A DNA stretch of 64,000 bases, taken from Capitella teleta (Eukaryota > Annelida > Polychaeta > Capitellidae). Under the pieces are notes generated by a model. The model saw only the letters and a program-made list of their open reading frames with translations, searched no databases and was not told the DNA's origin. The position numbers and the translations under genes are program-made. Positions 1-11,081 of the stretch are shown in pieces. The stretch lies in NCBI GenBank assembly GCA_000328365.1, contig KB293809.1:242389-306388 (forward strand), in the 5' to 3' direction. Within the stretch, counting starts at the first letter, position 1. Every line of letters starts with the position of its first letter.

Positions 1-999
1 TAACTTTAGTCACTCATCTCTTGCAAATGTATTAAGTGAATGAATGCAATCGTAGTCCTAATAGGGCCGTTGGCCTCCTTTCCCTGGCATGTCTATGCGC
101 CTGCTCGACCTTCCCTTCCCAGGACATGATGTTTCTCGTCCACTCAATTGTTCTCCTTCCACCTCTCTTGTGTATCCCCTTCGCAGCTGCAGTACCATGC
201 TCTCCCTCTCTCCTCTGCGCTTCCAGTGGCAGTATATTGAGTAACCTTTCATATATCCGATGATGCAAGCCCAATTATGTTATGAACTACTTGCCCCAAT
301 ATAATTTTAGTTCTATAATTAAATGTAATAATAGTAGGTTCTTATAGACTTCCAATGAAACTTATTTGAATTAAATATTGAATTGCTGTTAACTGGAGGG
401 GATAGAAAGGAAAAATTGATCTAACGCCACCTTCAACAATAAATGCATTTCGGATACCCTGTTCTCTGACAAATTATAAATAAGTTCTCTTAACGAGAAT
501 TCGGCAGAATTCGTCATTTGCAGAAGCCAAGAAGACCAATGACCTTGCGAAGATTGCATTAACCCAGATTCTGCAGTGGCCGAAATATCGGATGTTTTTC
601 CCGGAATGTTGATATCAGCCCAGAGATAACCACATTGGTGTGACGTCAAGCGTGCACTTTCCCATAAATGCCGAGAATCGTTTGCAATAATTTGGTCATG
701 ATATGAATTCGTTTCAGATTGGTACAAGGAATGCTTGCAACCATTTGTTTATAAATGTCCTCGATAAATCATGCAGTGAAGGTCACAGTGTTTCTCATGG
801 ATTACCAATCGCGTATGCCGTATGCATGGGCAACAATTGCGCCACACTTTCAAGGAGAAGTCCAGGCAATAATATTTTATTCATATATAATTAAAACAAT
901 GCTCAGGCCGATGAGTTTGACAACAGAATAATGTACATAGACCTCTATACAACCGATATACTGAAACAGGAAGAGTTTTAGACTTACGTGTATTGCAAT
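1..999. other. Spacer with no supported gene
   Basis: AT-rich sequence. The longest open frame is 112 codons on the minus strand (389-727); it shows no recognisable domain and no splice sites that would extend it. I see no RNA gene and no clear repeat here. The inverted repeat arm begins at about 1000. Confidence 0.4.
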
Positions 1000-3247
1000 T
1001 CGGATTTATCCAACATCAATAATTCTACTTATTTCTATCATAGCATCAATAATTTTTTAGAACTTATCGAAGAATGAAAAGTATGTCTCATATCAGACAG
1101 ACGAATGATGAGTTCCCTGAGAGTGACATCACTGGCCACTCTCATGCATCCTTCATGCACCAATTCAACATTGGAGGTTTGTTTCTGCAGCACTCACACT
1201 CTACGTGCACTTGCACGCATGCATTATGCATTCACTGGCCAATTTAATGTTCAATCTTTTGTAATATCAAACTGACATCTGTGCTTCTTTGTTCGTACTC
1301 GGTAGGAGTCAGGTTCTGATGAGTATTTCCGAGAATTTCCATATGATTCTGAGAAATAAGGGTGATCGTTTATCTTCCAGAGGCCGAATACTGGTCACAT
1401 CTAGATTTCGACCAGGGAGACAATAAAAGTGTTATGTAACCGAATATTCAGTATGATCATTGGTTACATCTTGTGAAACTAGAGATGCACTTGGTTCCTG
1501 GATTCCAATCATCAGAAAACAAATTTATCTTTAGAGAGTTTTTTGTTTGATGCGCTGGGTATGTGAACATTTACTAGTATTGCACAAAGCACATTTGAAA
1601 CCACGCGAAAAAAAGGACGTCACTACTATGCACGACGCCCAGACCTTGACATTAACATGTTTTTATGAGAACAATTAGACCAAGATGCAAGTCTCTTGTG
1701 CCTCATTGCTTTTCCCCATCCATGAAAGATAAATCAAGTAATATATATCCGAGTGGCCCTCTTATGTTATACTTTGCATGGCTTTGAAGAATTAGCACTC
1801 GGAGCAGTACTTTAAGGTTCCTTGTTCAGGTCTTGTGTGGCTCCCTGCTGATAAATAACATCTTGGCTTATTGCATAATTCAAAGTTAGGAGAGTGGTGA
1901 CCTTGAAAAGACAATGTTAAATAGAGAAGCTTTTGTTTGATAGCTGCACACAACGGGTGAGTGGAGCTGTGCTCCATTGATGGCAACGGAAATGAATTGA
2001 ATTATTTATATCACTACAGTGGCCTACAAGGTTAGCTCTTTTATACCATATATAATGCCTGGATTTCGATCAAAACGACCGATTGCGGCGTCATTGGCTC
2101 ACTCATAGCTCAATCACAAGGGCAGGCTAAAGTGGTCTGAAACAGTATATCATCGCATTAGGACAGGGTGGGAATGAGAGCTCAATCGAGGGTGCAAATG
2201 GCTGATCTGCTGATCTCTAGCCCCCTACTCTTGCGGTGCAGATTTTATGCCAGGGGTTCATTCGAGAGTTGATGATCATCTGGAGCAGGAAGTGCTTCAT
2301 CCATGCACTGCCAGATGAATGATGTCACACAATTTGATGTTGCATCAACCTTTAAGACCTCTTCTATTTATGTGTTATGTAATAATTACAACAGCAAAAG
2401 AAAGCCAACTTTCAAGCAAGAAAACAGCAAGTACAATGGCGAACCATAACCAATGCTAACATCAAACATTAATTGCACGAATACGGTTTATTAATTTTTG
2501 TTTGGTGTTGCGTGTATCCCTCTTCTTGATGCTTAATATAATCCGAATAATACAACCACAAAAATTGTGAAAGAAACCCGCCCAATTAGACAGGAGAGTC
2601 GTATGCAATGAACTTCAAAGAGTTCGTAAAAAGTGTACTGAAAAGAATAGACTGCAAAGACCAACAAGGCAGCAACAATGGGGGACAGTTCTTTGGTGCA
2701 TAATTCAGACAAAACAAGGTTTTATATCTCCCTCGACATTCGATTCGTTGGCCTACTCTCTTTCCTCATGAGTTCACACAGCACAAACGCCATTCCATTT
2801 ATGCAAACAAAAAAACCCCAAACTTCATTGCCGTCTGAATGGATGAAATGATAAATCAAGAGGAAGGGAATGACCATAATCAATAATATGCTGACGCTAT
2901 TTTAATTTAAAATGACTTCAGACGACCAACGCTGGTAAATAACAGGATGTGCCGGAAATTATTATTTTATTTAACATTGCTATAGCAACCCATGTGAGTC
3001 AAAGGTTAAAGTGGCCATTGGATTCAATGTTCACCACGCATGACCTACGAATTCTGAATTTGGCGAATATTTGGAATAATGCTCAGGTCACGCCAGTTGG
3101 GTCTGGTGGTGTCCAGCACTCAAACAAAGTGGGTGGACAGCAGAACAACGTTTGATTGCGTGGTAATATCTATCAGTTAGTATCGCGTGGGGTCCCATTG
3201 CACTCTTCTGACGCATGACCTGATCTGCGCATGCGAACGATTTTGTA
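1000..3247 (+). repeat. Left arm of a 2.2-kb inverted duplication
   Basis: This segment reappears in reverse complement at 35176-37412. Anchors seen by eye: 1081-1150 (ATCAGACAGACGAATGATGA) matches the complement of 37261-37330, and 2949-3160 matches the complement of 35273-35485 with no difference that I could find over about 210 bases. Elsewhere there are scattered substitutions and small indels. The two arms are almost equal in length (about 2248 and 2237 bp). Homology fades left of about 1000 and stops at about 3247, just after a CTGCGCATGCG block. No credible coding sequence lies inside. It could be a segmental duplication or two insertions of one mobile element; I saw no perfect terminal repeats that would decide this. 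Confidence 0.85.
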
Positions 3248-3345
3248 CTCATCCGTGGCTGTCATCTTTTTATCAGCTGACTTGCTCCTGCTACTTTTTG
3301 GTAGAGCCAGACTAAGCGATTTGGCTAAGGTTGGCGCACAGGTTT

Positions 3346-3510
3346 ATGGGTGGATGACTCGATCAAAGGCTTTGCTGTAATCCAATAAAAATAGCCGTAT
3401 ATCCTGTCTCCTCTTGTTATTATCATGCATTATTTCAATGATGCTACGCACGGTAATGATAGATTCAGTATTGTATATTCCTTTGAACTTAATATAAGAT
3501 ATCTGGGTGG
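3346..3510 (-). mobile_element. LINE (non-LTR retrotransposon) reverse-transcriptase fragment
   Basis: The minus strand encodes a stretch containing SIITVRSIIEIMHDNN, followed shortly by LFLLDYSKAFDRVIHP. The second part is the motif A block of non-LTR reverse transcriptases, with the catalytic aspartate in LDYSKAFD. A stop codon follows directly after the HP. Upstream (towards 3650) the frame stays partly open but is less recognisable. No endonuclease, YADD block or 3' tail is seen nearby, so this is a short dead piece. It lies just beyond the end of the inverted-repeat arm, and the sequence at the matching end of the other arm lacks it. Confidence 0.75.
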
Positions 3511-3780
3511 CATCCCGCATACCCGGCTTCCCGATGCCCGATTCGGATATACGCGCGTTTCTAATCAGGCATTACTATTGAAATGTTCCACTGATCGTGT
3601 CCTGCAATCTAATTCATATGAGGATTCTGTTTACAGATACTTTTTTACACTGTAAACTAATGATGAACATGTACAAAATTAATTTTTTTATTTCTGTGCG
3701 TTCAATATGCACGATTTAGGCCCTCAAATAACACTTAGTAAGTGGTATAGCTGTTAATAATATGAGAAATTTAAGCTGGA

Positions 3781-4225
3781 TTTCGTCAAGTATCTCTCAG
3801 ACATCAGAAATTTGTCGTCGGTGGCCGCTGAGCCAAACCGGTCAGTGTGGCATAAGAATGGTGTGTTAAATACGAAGTTCTCTGATGCATATAGAGCACT
3901 CTCAATGATTATGATGTTGCCATGTTATGCACACAGAATGAATCTCAGCGACAGAGAAAATATGTTGCACTGACAATCCATAATCAAAATGTAATTCCAG
4001 GATAAATGGCTGAAACCTTCGTTGTATTCATCCGTTTCTTGGAATGAGTCATCTTTATCAAATATTGTGGATGGTATGATTCCAGGAAAATAAGTCAGTT
4101 TGGCCCTGATACAGGATTTAATGAAGGATATAAAAATCAATTTACAGAGCAGATGTTTGATTAAGGGTCAGCTTTGTACCACCAATCACTTCTATGAATG
4201 AAATTCAATATACCACTATGCACTG
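3781..4225 (+). repeat. Second block of the inverted duplication, left copy
   Basis: Matches the reverse complement of 33765-34105. The complement of 3925-4140 carries CAGTGCAACATATTTTCTCT followed by GTCGCTGA, as does the plus strand at 34039-34066. GGTGGCCGCTGAG at 3820-3833 pairs with CAGCGGCCACCG at 34081. The identity is lower than in the 1000-3247 arm and there are several indels. Its order relative to the larger arm is the same on both sides, so the two blocks probably moved together before other sequence (including the LINE piece) came between them. Confidence 0.75.
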
Positions 4226-4744
4226 TTTCATAACATAAATCAGAACTCGTCATGGTACTTCTCGATCAAATTTTCATCTCAATACACCCATGAACGAACA
4301 AATTGCCCTTGGTATACATTAAATTTCGATAATCCTTTTCTACAGAGTATTAATTGGTTGGCGTCGGGCACACTTCTTCAACTCGTGATTGGACAGACCA
4401 ACAACTTGCTAAAATGTATCCATTATTCCAAAAATATTAATACCTGATATAGATTAACCAGGTTATTATGCACTCATTTATACAAAGAATTCGAATTAAA
4501 CGTTATTAATATTTTGAATAAGGGAGGAACATTTAAATGCGAGTGGTAAGTAATCGCGAAGAGCTTCTGTGCGCGTTATCAGGTGTGCGAAAACACGGGA
4601 TAAATAGCCGAAATATCATAGCGCATATCATAGCGCATTTCCATCAAATGCAAGAATCATTGCATGTGATGAAATGATTTACAGATCCGCGTTTGGTATA
4701 CAAGAATGGCTTATATTCATTTATATTCATAAGTTTTAGTTCAA
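4226..4744. other. Spacer with no supported gene
   Basis: AT-rich, with no open frame of interest and no repeat that I could match elsewhere in the window. A short direct duplication of CATAGCGCAT is visible around 4617-4638. Confidence 0.4.
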
Positions 4745-5110
4745 ATAACTTTTAGTTCAAATACTTGTTTTATTCTTACGAAAACACGTGCATTCAGATT
4801 CTGTACACAAACAACAGAACAGCAATCTACTTAAACAACCAATCCTAATTTTCAATGAGTTATCAATTAATATTGCCACAAAGATGTACTTAATGATACA
4901 GCTGTCAGTGAGATTACAGCTGATCAATAATCAGTACTGATAAAGACCTCATTTCTGACGTCTGCCTCTTCTCCTAATCTTGATTCTCGTTTGATGATTG
5001 GAAATAAAAATATGTTCTTTCTACTCAGTCGATTAAGTTTACGTCACGAATGACAAAATAATAATATAAGCAGATTGTTGTAAAATGGAATAAATTAACT
5101 GGTACGATCT
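4745..5110 (+). repeat. Copy of the sulfotransferase 3'-flank repeat without a gene
   Basis: Direct copy of 9385-9720, the region just downstream of sulfotransferase copy A. Shared blocks in order: TTCAATGAGTTATCA, AAAGATGTACTTAATG, GAGATTACAG, GATTTCTGAC-like and TCACGAATGACA-like sequence. The two differ by many substitutions. To the right of this copy, where a minus-strand gene would be expected by analogy, nothing resembling the sulfotransferase is found. It may be an old duplicate whose gene has been lost, or the duplication may have stopped short of the gene. Confidence 0.7.
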
Positions 5111-5456
5111 TAGAATATCAGATGTAAAATTGCTGATATGTTCGGTGATTCTTTTTTTCCGGGTGACCAAAATAATGCTCTTCAGAGCGAGATAAAACTT
5201 TTAATTGATCTCCGGTGTCAACAAATAGTAAGATACTAGTACAACATATTCCTTCCCAGAACAATAAGAAATTTCACTTAATTCCAGTGAAATTTGCAAA
5301 TGAATCAGTTGGCTAGTATAGGCGATATCGATAATCCTTATCTGACAAATTTACTCGGTTAATTGCATTATGATTATTAAAATGGGGATTCCCACAAAAC
5401 TAGAATGTATTCAAATCTAAAATTTTTTAATGATCTCGGGTCGAAAGGTGAAATAA

Positions 5457-5760
5457 TTAACACATTCACCGCCACAGCAGTTTCGGGTCCATACCCGCTC
5501 ACCGCCACGTATTTTACCCAAACTGTAATTTCGACATGCACGCACACATAACCATACATTTTTAAAAATCGGATACGTTGTTGTCTTGTAAATCCAACGA
5601 TGTAAAATTCAACATCATACATGCAATTAAATGTACCAAAATATAGCTCTGAACAACACATGGTTTGATGAAAACTACACCATCGCAAGCACAAAGTTGA
5701 GAAAATCGTACTTTTCTCTCAGTTACCCCTAATACCAGCATATTATACATCGTGATTACA
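5457..5760 (+). repeat. piggyBac-like repeat, copy 1
   Basis: Begins TTAACACATTCACCGCC, which looks like the TTAA target site plus the head of a piggyBac-type terminal repeat. A second TCACCGCCACG block follows within 50 bp. The body aligns with 6532-6845 through CACGTATTTTACCCAAA, CAACATCATACAT, AGCTCTGAACAACACAT and TTTTCTCTCAG. No transposase is encoded and no inverted counterpart of the head was found, so both copies look like partial or non-autonomous elements. Confidence 0.6.
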
Positions 5761-6031
5761 GAGGTTACGTTGTGTAAACATAACTATTACCGCACGGTAA
5801 CTAATTTACTGATCAGAGGATGAGAATAACTGTTATAAAATCGAGAGTTTCAGCAGGCGCCAACTTGGCTTTCAGTCGCTAATTAGCTCGCTTTCTCTAA
5901 AACATTCTCGTCACAAACCGCACGTTGTTAGAGAGATGCTTTGAAAACACTGCTTTGATGTGTAGCATAAAGGTATGCCGAATTAAGTAAAGTCATTTGG
6001 CATATCAGTGTTTAGTGACCCCACCTCTATA

Positions 6032-6060
6032 CAAAAAAAAAAAAAAAAAAAAAAAAAAAT
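6032..6060 (+). repeat. Poly(A) tract
   Basis: About 28 consecutive adenines. Such a tract can be the tail of a retroposed sequence. The bases to its left contain no recognisable SINE or processed gene, so I call only the tract. Confidence 0.9.
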
Positions 6061-6531
6061 CTATAAAAATGAACAAGAAGAATAGGGACGACGTCTGATT
6101 TCTTCATAGCGACTTTAATGCTACCTTGAGAGCGAATTACAACGATGAATGATCACAGGGAGATCTCGGGGTCTGTTGATGTGGTGTGTAGTAAGTACTT
6201 GGAGACTGGTAGTGGGATTGCAATTGTCTGTTTTATATGCTTTGTTTGTGGATGAGGGTAGTAAGCCGTCAGTTTAGCGTGTAAAGCATGGATCTACATG
6301 TATAGTTGGAAGGCCTTCTGTTGATGGTATCAGTCTATTATCGGTGTGAACTTTGAATTTTTGGTGTGAACGGACTGTTTGCAATGATAGGGGTCATTTG
6401 ATACTTGTCAGCCATCAACGATGGATGTATATTCGTGTATTCTGTATCCCAAAAGTGTAATACATTGCCATAGTTTATAGATTCATACTAGACTTAAGCA
6501 TCATATAAGTTTTCATTAAAGCCATGCGACC

Positions 6532-6848
6532 TTAACACATTCACCGCCAAGGCATTTTCGAACCGATGCCCTGGGCCCTTCACCGCCACGTATTTTACCC
6601 AAAAAGCCGCGACTTCACCGCTCTGTAATTTCTATATGAACGCACGCATAGCTAAATATTTTACATAGTAGGATAGATCGTTCTTTTGTGCATCCAGCGA
6701 TATAACACTCAACATCATACATACAACTAAATGTAGTGACATACAGCTCTGAACAACACATACTTTGGTGAAAATCACACCCGCGCAAGCAAAAAGCTGA
6801 GAAAATCGCAGTTTTCTCTCAGATACCAGTATGACCAGCAACCGCAAC
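6532..6848 (+). repeat. piggyBac-like repeat, copy 2
   Basis: Starts TTAACACATTCACCGCC, identical to copy 1 over the head, and stays alignable to about 6845 (CAGTATGACCAGCA against CTAATACCAGCA). It has an extra CTTCACCGC segment near 6610 relative to copy 1. The two are direct repeats about 1.08 kb apart, with unrelated sequence (including the poly(A) tract) between. No coding capacity. Confidence 0.6.
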
Positions 6849-7984
6849 TAGTATGCAACCGGTGAAATACATTAGTACTCGCGAGCCCCATGTTCAAAGA
6901 AAGCATCGTGGCGACTCATTTGGAACTTCTATAAACACGTGTTCCTTCATTGCTTGATATGCATTCAAAATTTTATTAATGTGCGAGAAATTTGTGAGTT
7001 GTAGAAACGGTGCTGGTAGTACATGTATATACAATGTATACGTGTATATTATATATATAAGCTTATTTTTGTCCATACATTTCGTGTATATTTACACACG
7101 GCCGAATAAAAAATATGCAAGTCTTGATTGAGGGGAAGATGAATATACTAGTACAGGACATGGAATATGAAAAGATTAATTCGGCGTTTGTACTCAACTA
7201 ACTGAAGTTTTAGGATTGGTGCTAATTGCGTAATGATTGTATCATAATAAACACAGAACAAAGATAGCGCGCCATGCGTATACACGTGTCACGTACAGTG
7301 CCACGCTTCAACGATGTATACTCCGTTACATTTTAGTGACTCACTCAGTATTATGTAGAGCGCTAAGCTTGAATACTGGTATACTGGTGCATAGCAAAGT
7401 GTGTCACGGCCTATATCCATGCATTATCTTCCCTTCAACCGGGGCTTGCATCTAATTCAGCCATGTGCACTAGTAAATGTATATGCTATGTGCTATTGGG
7501 GGAAAAAAGAAGACATATACGGTGCCTGTATATCACGTTCCACTTTGTTTACAATTTATAACTTATTATGTCCTATTCAATCAACTGTGAAGTGCAAACC
7601 GAAAAGTGCCTTTGGCCTTCTGTTAAATGGAGCTCTGCGTCGCCTATACATGTTGAAACCTATAAACGCCCGTTCGACGCTGAACTAGTCAAAACTGATT
7701 CAGCATTTGTATCATAAGATCTGCAATATACAGGCTTGACCGAAAGTGAGCAACTGTGCCTCGAAAAACCAACCAACCAACCACTCTTTGGGCTGACATG
7801 ATATATGTTGATGGGCACATCACTGGATCACCCAGCGCTTCTCTGTCATCGCATAAGTATGGCTGAAGAATGGCTGCCCGATCGAATATTGGTGCAGTGA
7901 AAGATGATGACTCAAACTTGAATGCACCGCAAACTACTCCGACTAGTACTACACTCAGTATTGATGATGTGCGAAATCGCCATC
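6849..7984. other. Spacer with no supported gene
   Basis: Holds short AT runs (a TATATATATAA stretch near 7049) and several chance open frames below 105 codons without recognisable domains. I see nothing else that I can support. Confidence 0.35.
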
Positions 7985-8120
7985 CGAGCATGCATAGTAT
8001 TATAGCACAATACTGATTTTTTAATGCCCATATTAGGCATATTAATTAATATGTATTTAAAATCATGCGAAATGGCATTCAGACGAGATGGCATTCGGGA
8101 GAAATGACCAGTTCCCAGAA
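7985..8120 (+). repeat. Dispersed repeat carrying GGCATTCGG and GACCAGTTCCC blocks
   Basis: Aligns with 12640-12780: AGCA(C/A)AATACTGATT, CCATAT, then GGCATTCG. It also carries GAAATGACCAGTTCCCA, which is the uninterrupted form of the junction that the 15138-16890 transposon splits. No coding potential. It is useful here as a paralogous empty site. Confidence 0.6.
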
Positions 8121-9384
8121 GGAAGGCGATCAACGAAACAAGGTTTTCAAATTCTTACTTAAATTGTGATAAATGAACTTTAAATATTGTGACAGATTTG
8201 AAAACGCTTACCACCCTAACTGCAGCTTTGAACTTGCATGACACCATGCGTAAAGAGCAATCGAATTAAGTCGATTGTGCAATGAAAAGGCAGAGACGGA
8301 AAATTTGACTTAAGTGTGTGCTTAAATAAATGTGAGCGGTTTTTGTTTTTTTTTTTTTTTTTTAAATACAAAGCAACGAATGATTAAGTTCCACTTGTCA
8401 GTGTTAACAATTTGCACAAGGAGCAGGGATTTTCAAAGTATAAATGCACTGAGGCGAAAAATTACGCAAAGAGATCATGCGGATCGTGTTAACTGGATCT
8501 TTTCTGGATCCTGCCATGGTAATTAGAAAATGAATACTTAGTATGTAACATCTTGGGGATAAAAATTTTTACCCCAACCTCTCTTTCTGATTCTACTAAA
8601 ACCAATCATTGTCTGTTATAGACAGAAAAAAATGCAAGCATTGTGATGAAAACAAGAAGTGTAGGATAGTGTTGCGGACTGCTGCCTATTTACTAGCCCC
8701 ACTCTGTTGTAATGTTATAGGGTGGAAGAGGGCGGGTTTCACGTAAAAATGAACGATAAAAAACAGCTTCAATTAAGGTGTTTGCTCCACCTGATAATTT
8801 GTAAGTGACTGTGCTCTGTCAAAGAGCATATGTTAACGCATTTTGTTACATAAGCTCTCTGGCTCTGTCTATTAAGCGTGGTCGAAGGACATGCCGCCTC
8901 ACGCTGATTGGCTAAATTAACTCAATGAGTATTCATGATTATAATTATGTAAAGGCTGTGAAGATAGCATAAAGTTATTTTCCTGACAAAAAATGGTCAT
9001 TATGCTCTCCGTCGCCTTAAACTCTGATTCGTGCTATCCATATACATGTACTGGATTCTGATGATCGGAGTTATGCGTCCCGAAGCTCGTTGAATACATT
9101 CACAATTACGTAAAAACAAACAGAAGTTATGCCTGTTGCCGAGTTGTATTGAAAAGGCCAAGAAGCTATTTATTGGCGGAAAAGATGAAAAAATGACCGT
9201 AAACATGTTGATGTATGCAAAGGTAGGGAAAATAAACCCCACAACGATGACTGTAGATCAAAGGTCGCAGTGAGCACCCCGACCGGACCTCGAAGGATCG
9301 CAAAAGTCAAAACGCATATTACATACTCATTATGAATACCATCAGAAACTTTATGATGCAATATGTCTCAAGATAAATTATAAT
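8121..9384. other. Spacer with no supported gene
   Basis: Contains an 18-base T run near 8347 and otherwise unremarkable AT-rich DNA. Short frames on both strands show no domains. Confidence 0.35.
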
Positions 9385-9720
9385 CTGTAAACAACAAATG
9401 TGTTCAGATTCTATTAAAACAATATAACCTCTGCTTAAACGATCAATGCACTTGATCTATTTTTCAATGAGTTATCACTTAATATGCCTATAAAGATGTA
9501 CTTAATGGTTAAGCTATCAACGAGATTACAGTCGATCAGTGATCAATGGTAATAACAACCTGATTTCTGACATTTGCAACATCTGAACATCGTGTTCGAA
9601 TTCTGATGGTTAAGAATTCAAATAATGTTGCCTCGCGTCAGTCAATAAGTTGTACATTTCGAATGACATAAAAATCAATAATGCAAACAAACGATGGATA
9701 AAATTGAATGTTTTATTATT
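9385..9720 (+). repeat. Sulfotransferase 3'-flank repeat, copy next to gene A
   Basis: Lies immediately downstream of minus-strand copy A and is a direct copy of 4745-5110. A weaker partial copy is at 23990-24190 downstream of gene B, and an inverted one at 37730-37905 (shared blocks ACATCTGAA, GTCAATAAGTTGTACATTTC-like and CGAATGACA). Because the flank and the genes occur together twice, they were probably duplicated as one unit. Gene B's copy is split from its gene by about 340 bp of extra sequence. Confidence 0.7.
9712..9717 (-). terminator. Candidate polyadenylation signal for sulfotransferase copy A
   Basis: AATAAA on the minus strand, about 58 bases beyond the stop codon of copy A. The spacing is reasonable for a short 3' UTR. 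Confidence 0.45.
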
Positions 9721-9774
9721 TGTTTAACATAACAGATACAATACAGAAACTAAGATCTGTATGACCAACTAAGC

Positions 9775-11081
9775 TCAGCCAATCGTGATGGTGCCTGGCA
9801 GCCTGAAGTCCCCACTGACATCCCCCAAACCGAAATGCTCTCCCAGCTTCCTTACATCGTTCACAATAGCCTCAATATTTGCCATATTTGGGGCACTCGT
9901 GTTCTTTTGCAATTGATCTTTGCTCAGAGGGGATCCCGCCTGAGAGTCTTTGCCAAAGGCAGCCATAGCCTTGTGCACCAGGTTCACATCAAGACCACAA
10001 AATTGAAAAAGGGTTTCAATGTTGGCTTCTCTGTTCGAGAGGACGTCCTCGTACTTGATGACTGGCATGCGATACTCAGCATTGCTGTGCTTCGCCATGT
10101 AAATACCATGTATGCGGATATGCACATAGCATGCGGTCAGCATAGCGGGTCGTCAGATTCATCAAACAATTTTCTACTGTAATCATCCAAAGGTAAGTTG
10201 AGACTTTCGAAAGCCTTGTGGCTGATAATCCTGCCTACATATGGAATCTTCCCCAGCTCTCCCAACAAATGATCAATGGGGATTACTTGGTTCACTCTGA
10301 AGATTGATATAGCATTCGGGATGGTGTTTCTGGTCAAATGGAGAAGTTTGGCATCTGGAAATAGTTCGAAGATGACAGGAGCTAGAGACACGCCCATCGG
10401 AGCGTATTTGAATACAAAGGCTGACGTCAGTTGCTTGCGAGGCTTGCAGTAGAAGGTTATCGCTGCTTTGACGATTTTGAGAAGCTTCTGGTGGTCCTGT
10501 GCGCCCCAGTACATGCTGAGGAAATGCGGCTCTGAATAGTTGACACAGACTCCGGTTTCTTCAAATATTTGTCCAACTAGCGTTGAACCACTGCGGGGTA
10601 CGAAATCGAGGAAGATAAGTTTCTGCTTGATGTCACTGATTTTATCAGCAAGTAAATAGAAAGAACGCAGCGGCATTTTGATGACGTTTTTGGCGTACTC
10701 ATGCTGAGCAATTTTATGGAACGCACTGTACTCACTCTTCCAGACCTCGACGCCTTCTGGAGCCTCCACGAACCACGCCTCTTCGTCCGTCATGCAGTAC
10801 AGAGACACCTCATCCTTGAGGACGTACTCAGGATGGATGAAGCCCTCATGCCATGTGATCAGGTTCCACGTCGAATTGTAGACTGACCAGGGATCAAAGA
10901 GAATCCATTTGTGCACGGACGAAATGCGAGCACTTCTGGCGTAGATGTCGTTGTTCTCTCGAATCTTCTTCCGCGTCCCATTCAGGAATAGCACAACTGA
11001 TTCGAGAATGCCGACACAGATTCTCTGTACTTGGAACCAAATAAATCCTGTAATCAATCGCCATAATGGTTTGAGAGCCAT
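9775..11081 (-). pseudogene. Sulfotransferase paralog A, single-base frameshift
   Basis: Single-exon sulfotransferase, close paralog of the intact genes at 24585-25892 and 42273-43580. The conserved start is MALKPLW, set by comparison with copy C, which has an in-frame stop just upstream of it. From that start the copy is 1307 bases against 1308 in both relatives. The missing base is near 10143-10150, where the frame reads FDESDDPLC then stop, while the next frame resumes with MLTACYVH. Before the break it keeps the phosphate-binding motif DFVPRSGSTLVGQIF and the LLHLTRN block. After it the frame keeps KYEDVLSNREANIETLF and ends RLPGTITIG as in the others. The break removes about a quarter of the domain. 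With no other damage it is either a very young pseudogene or an assembly error; the reads would tell. Enzymes of this kind use PAPS to sulfate sugars or small molecules, usually in the Golgi. Confidence 0.85.

Noticed and set aside
389-727. 112-codon minus-strand frame
   Set aside because: No recognisable domain, no start context of note, no splice sites and no repeat match. Frames of this length occur by chance in AT-rich DNA of 64 kb.
2949-3155. 68-codon frame identical in both inverted arms
   Set aside because: The whole surrounding DNA is equally conserved between the arms, so identity of the frame is not evidence of coding. No domain is seen.
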